Program-made: the position numbers and the translations under genes
Assembly (NCBI GenBank): GCA_905221615.1
Contig: CAJNDT010000955.1
Coordinates: 45,664 to 109,663, forward strand
Direction: 5' to 3'
Source: Symbiodinium sp. CCMP2592
Taxonomy: Eukaryota; Sar; Dinophyceae; Suessiales; Symbiodiniaceae
Length of the DNA stretch: 64,000 nucleotides
Notes under the pieces: generated by a model
Databases searched by the model: none
Told to the model about the DNA's origin: nothing
The model's input: the letters and a program-made list of their open reading frames with translations, nothing else
Part shown: positions 62,481-64,000 of the stretch, piece by piece
Position numbering within the stretch: position 1 is the first letter of the stretch
Layout: each line of letters opens with the position of its first letter

Positions 62481-62648
62481 GGCCGAGACAAGAGCGAGGC
62501 TCCGAACCTCTCGGCCTACTTTCCAGAACTCTGGGCCGGAGCAAAGCGTACCTGCGGACAAGTTTCATGACACTTTGTTCAATGCCTCAGCTTTTTTTTC
62601 TCCTTGGATTTCGGCCGAGACAAGAGCGAGGCTCCGATCCTCTCAGCC
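62481..62648 (+). repeat. Two foldback motifs (family F)
   Basis: 62481-62516 (perfect stem) and 62613-62648 (stem GGCCGAGA against TCTCAGCC, one G-T type pair). Last copies to the right. Confidence 0.9.
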
Positions 62649-62689
62649 TAACTTAGACCTCGACCTGTCGTGTCAATCCCCCGGCGCTG

Positions 62690-63230
62690 TTTTTGTGACG
62701 CGGGCGGCCCCTGTATGGCACAACCGGAAATACTGGATACACATTGCCTGCGGCTCACGCTAATCCCTTCCCCACGCAAGCAATGGTCCTAAATGTCCAT
62801 GCCGCACCTCAATTATTTTCTATTTTCAGTCCCCTCAGTTTCGAACGCCGGAAGCTTTGCAAAATTGCCGAGTTCGCTCCAAAGCGCGGGCGCTGTATTT
62901 TGTGACGTGGGAGGCCCCTGTATGGCACAACCGGAAATACTGGATACACATTGCCTGCGGCTCACGCTAATCCCTTCCCCACGCAAGCAATGGTCCTAAA
63001 TGTCCATGCCGCACCTCAACTATTTTCTATTTTCAGTCCCCTCAGTTTCGAACGCCGGAAGCTTTGCAAAATTGCCGAGTTCGCTCCGAAGCGCGGGCGC
63101 TGTATTTTGTGACGTGGGCGGCCCCTGTATGGCACAACCGGGAATACTGGATACACATTGCCTGCGGCTCACACTAATACCTTCCCCTCGCAAGCAATGG
63201 TCCTAAATGTCCATGCCGCACCTCAATTTT
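62690..63230. repeat. 207-bp tandem repeat, about 2.6 units
   Basis: ATGTCCATGCCGCACCTCAA recurs at 62793, 63000 and about 63207, exactly 207 bp apart, with GGCGCTGT...TTTTGTGACG between. 207 is a multiple of three, so the same ORF reappears in each unit; I regard that ORF as incidental. Confidence 0.9.
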
Positions 63231-63369
63231 TTTCGATTTTCGGTCGCCTTCACCCTCAGGCCTCCACCCTTGACAAATTCATGAAGAACCTGTCATGTTT
63301 GTTGGGAACCACTGCAAAACACGCTGTAGCATACCTCTTGCAGAAGTCAGCCTCTGCAAAGCGGGGAGC

Positions 63370-64000
63370 TTTGTGACACTGGAGCTAAGACTATTTGATT
63401 GGTGATGCAGGAGCTATGATACAGTGACATAAGAGCTATGACTATATATTGTCACACAGGAAGTATAGTTTGTGACACGGGAGCTATATTTATCTGACAC
63501 AGGAGCTTGTTTTCTGTGAGGGCTATGTTTTGTGACACAGGAGCTTATTTTGTGACACAGGGCTATGTTTTGTGACACAGGAGCTTATTTTGTGACACAG
63601 GAGCTATGTTTTGTGACACAGGAGCTATGTTTTGTGACACAGGAGCTATATTTTGTGACACAGGAGCTATATTTTGTGACACAGGGCTAGGTTTTGTGAC
63701 ACAGGAGCTTATTTTGTGACACGGACGGACTCCTCACGTCACAAAATCGCAGGCCAAGCCGGGGTCAGGAGGTCATAGGAGCTATGTTTTGTGACACAGG
63801 AGCTATATTTTGTGACACAGGAGCTATATTTTGTGACACAGGGCTAGGTTTTGTGACACAGGAGCTTATTTTGTGACACGGACGGACTCCTCACGTCACA
63901 AAATCGCAGGCCAAGCCGGGGCCAAGGAGGTGAGAAGACCTATAAATTGTGACACAGGAACTATATTTTGTGACACAGGAGCTATGTTTTGTGACACAGG
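63370..64000. repeat. GTGACACAGGAGCTATATTTT minisatellite (runs off window)
   Basis: About 25 units of 15-24 bp alternate GGAGCTATGTTTTGTGACACA and shorter variants. A 50-bp plug around ACGGACTCCTCACGTCACAAAATCG appears at about 63720 and again near 63879, 159 bp apart, so a higher-order unit exists. The array reaches the window end. Confidence 0.9.

Noticed and set aside
47396..62648. ORFs translating the foldback motif (RPRQERGSEPLGL or ALVSAEIQ type)
   Set aside because: They appear in several frames and both strands and only reflect the repeat.
45710..62648. CRISPR-like array from regularly repeated 36-nt palindromes
   Set aside because: Spacing is irregular over 17 kb, spacers are themselves repeated, and the genome is eukaryotic without cas genes.
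62793..63206. Repeated 68-codon ORF in the 207-bp units
   Set aside because: The period is a multiple of three, so any chance frame recurs; composition gives no support.
1..64000. Relict dinoflagellate spliced-leader sequence marking retro-inserted genes
   Set aside because: I looked for the TTTTGGCTCAAG core by eye on both strands and found no convincing match.

Overview
The window looks like nuclear DNA of a dinoflagellate, most probably a Symbiodiniaceae alga. The reasons are coding stretches broken into short exons, often with no clear GT-AG borders, long ACT/AGT trinucleotide arrays, CCCTAAA telomere-type satellite DNA, and Ty1/copia polyproteins with very Lys/Gly-rich Gag regions. No operon, prokaryotic gene, rRNA or convincing tRNA was seen. 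The assignment is inference from sequence style; no database search was possible.

Layout. 1-2 kb: an unrecognised ORF with a translated 90-bp repeat and a second short ORF. 2.15-3.14 kb: a ~94-bp telomere-like satellite sharing a 16-mer with that ORF. 3.2-4.5 kb: low-complexity repeats. 5.5-8.0 kb: a frameshifted DDE-type transposase relic. 9.25-9.7 kb: three foldback repeats. 11.3-12.7 kb: ACT arrays. 12.75-15.2 kb (minus): the N-terminal half of an ABCC (MRP-type) transporter, lost at the signature motif next to an ACT array. 16.244-26.140 kb (plus): a full-length Ty1/copia element with two LTRs and a perfect 5-bp target duplication. 26.4-27.5 kb (minus): exons of a class 3 lipase. 30.8-39.4 kb: an AGT array split by a second copia element on the minus strand, 31.364-39.391 kb. 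It has intact LTRs but has lost its protease, integrase core and the RT YxDD block. 39.9-41.6 kb: the 5' half of a LINE. 42.4-44.8 kb (minus): two unrecognised ORFs with a basic Lys-Gly tail.

45.7-62.7 kb is a different landscape. A set of short, coherent minus-strand exons (about 56.05 down to 45.83 kb) forms one or more intron-rich unknown genes. About 25 copies of a 36-37 nt foldback motif lie here, all in one orientation, opposite to the exons and largely in introns or gaps. Between 58.46 and 61.8 kb six copies of a second repeat show two adjacent hairpins whose stems differ in sequence but keep pairing. Part of this zone (about 58.9-60.2 kb) is duplicated at 60.5-61.6 kb. The window ends in a 207-bp tandem repeat and a GTGACACAGGAGCTAT-type minisatellite.

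The two copia elements are independent and unlike each other. The host genes (ABCC transporter, lipase, the unknown intron-rich gene) show no shared pathway. The strongest leads for new biology are the two hairpin repeat families at 45.7-62.7 kb, the extra domains in the copia polyproteins (3' transmembrane and zinc-type regions, and an oxygenase-like domain), and the 16-mer shared between an ORF and satellite DNA.
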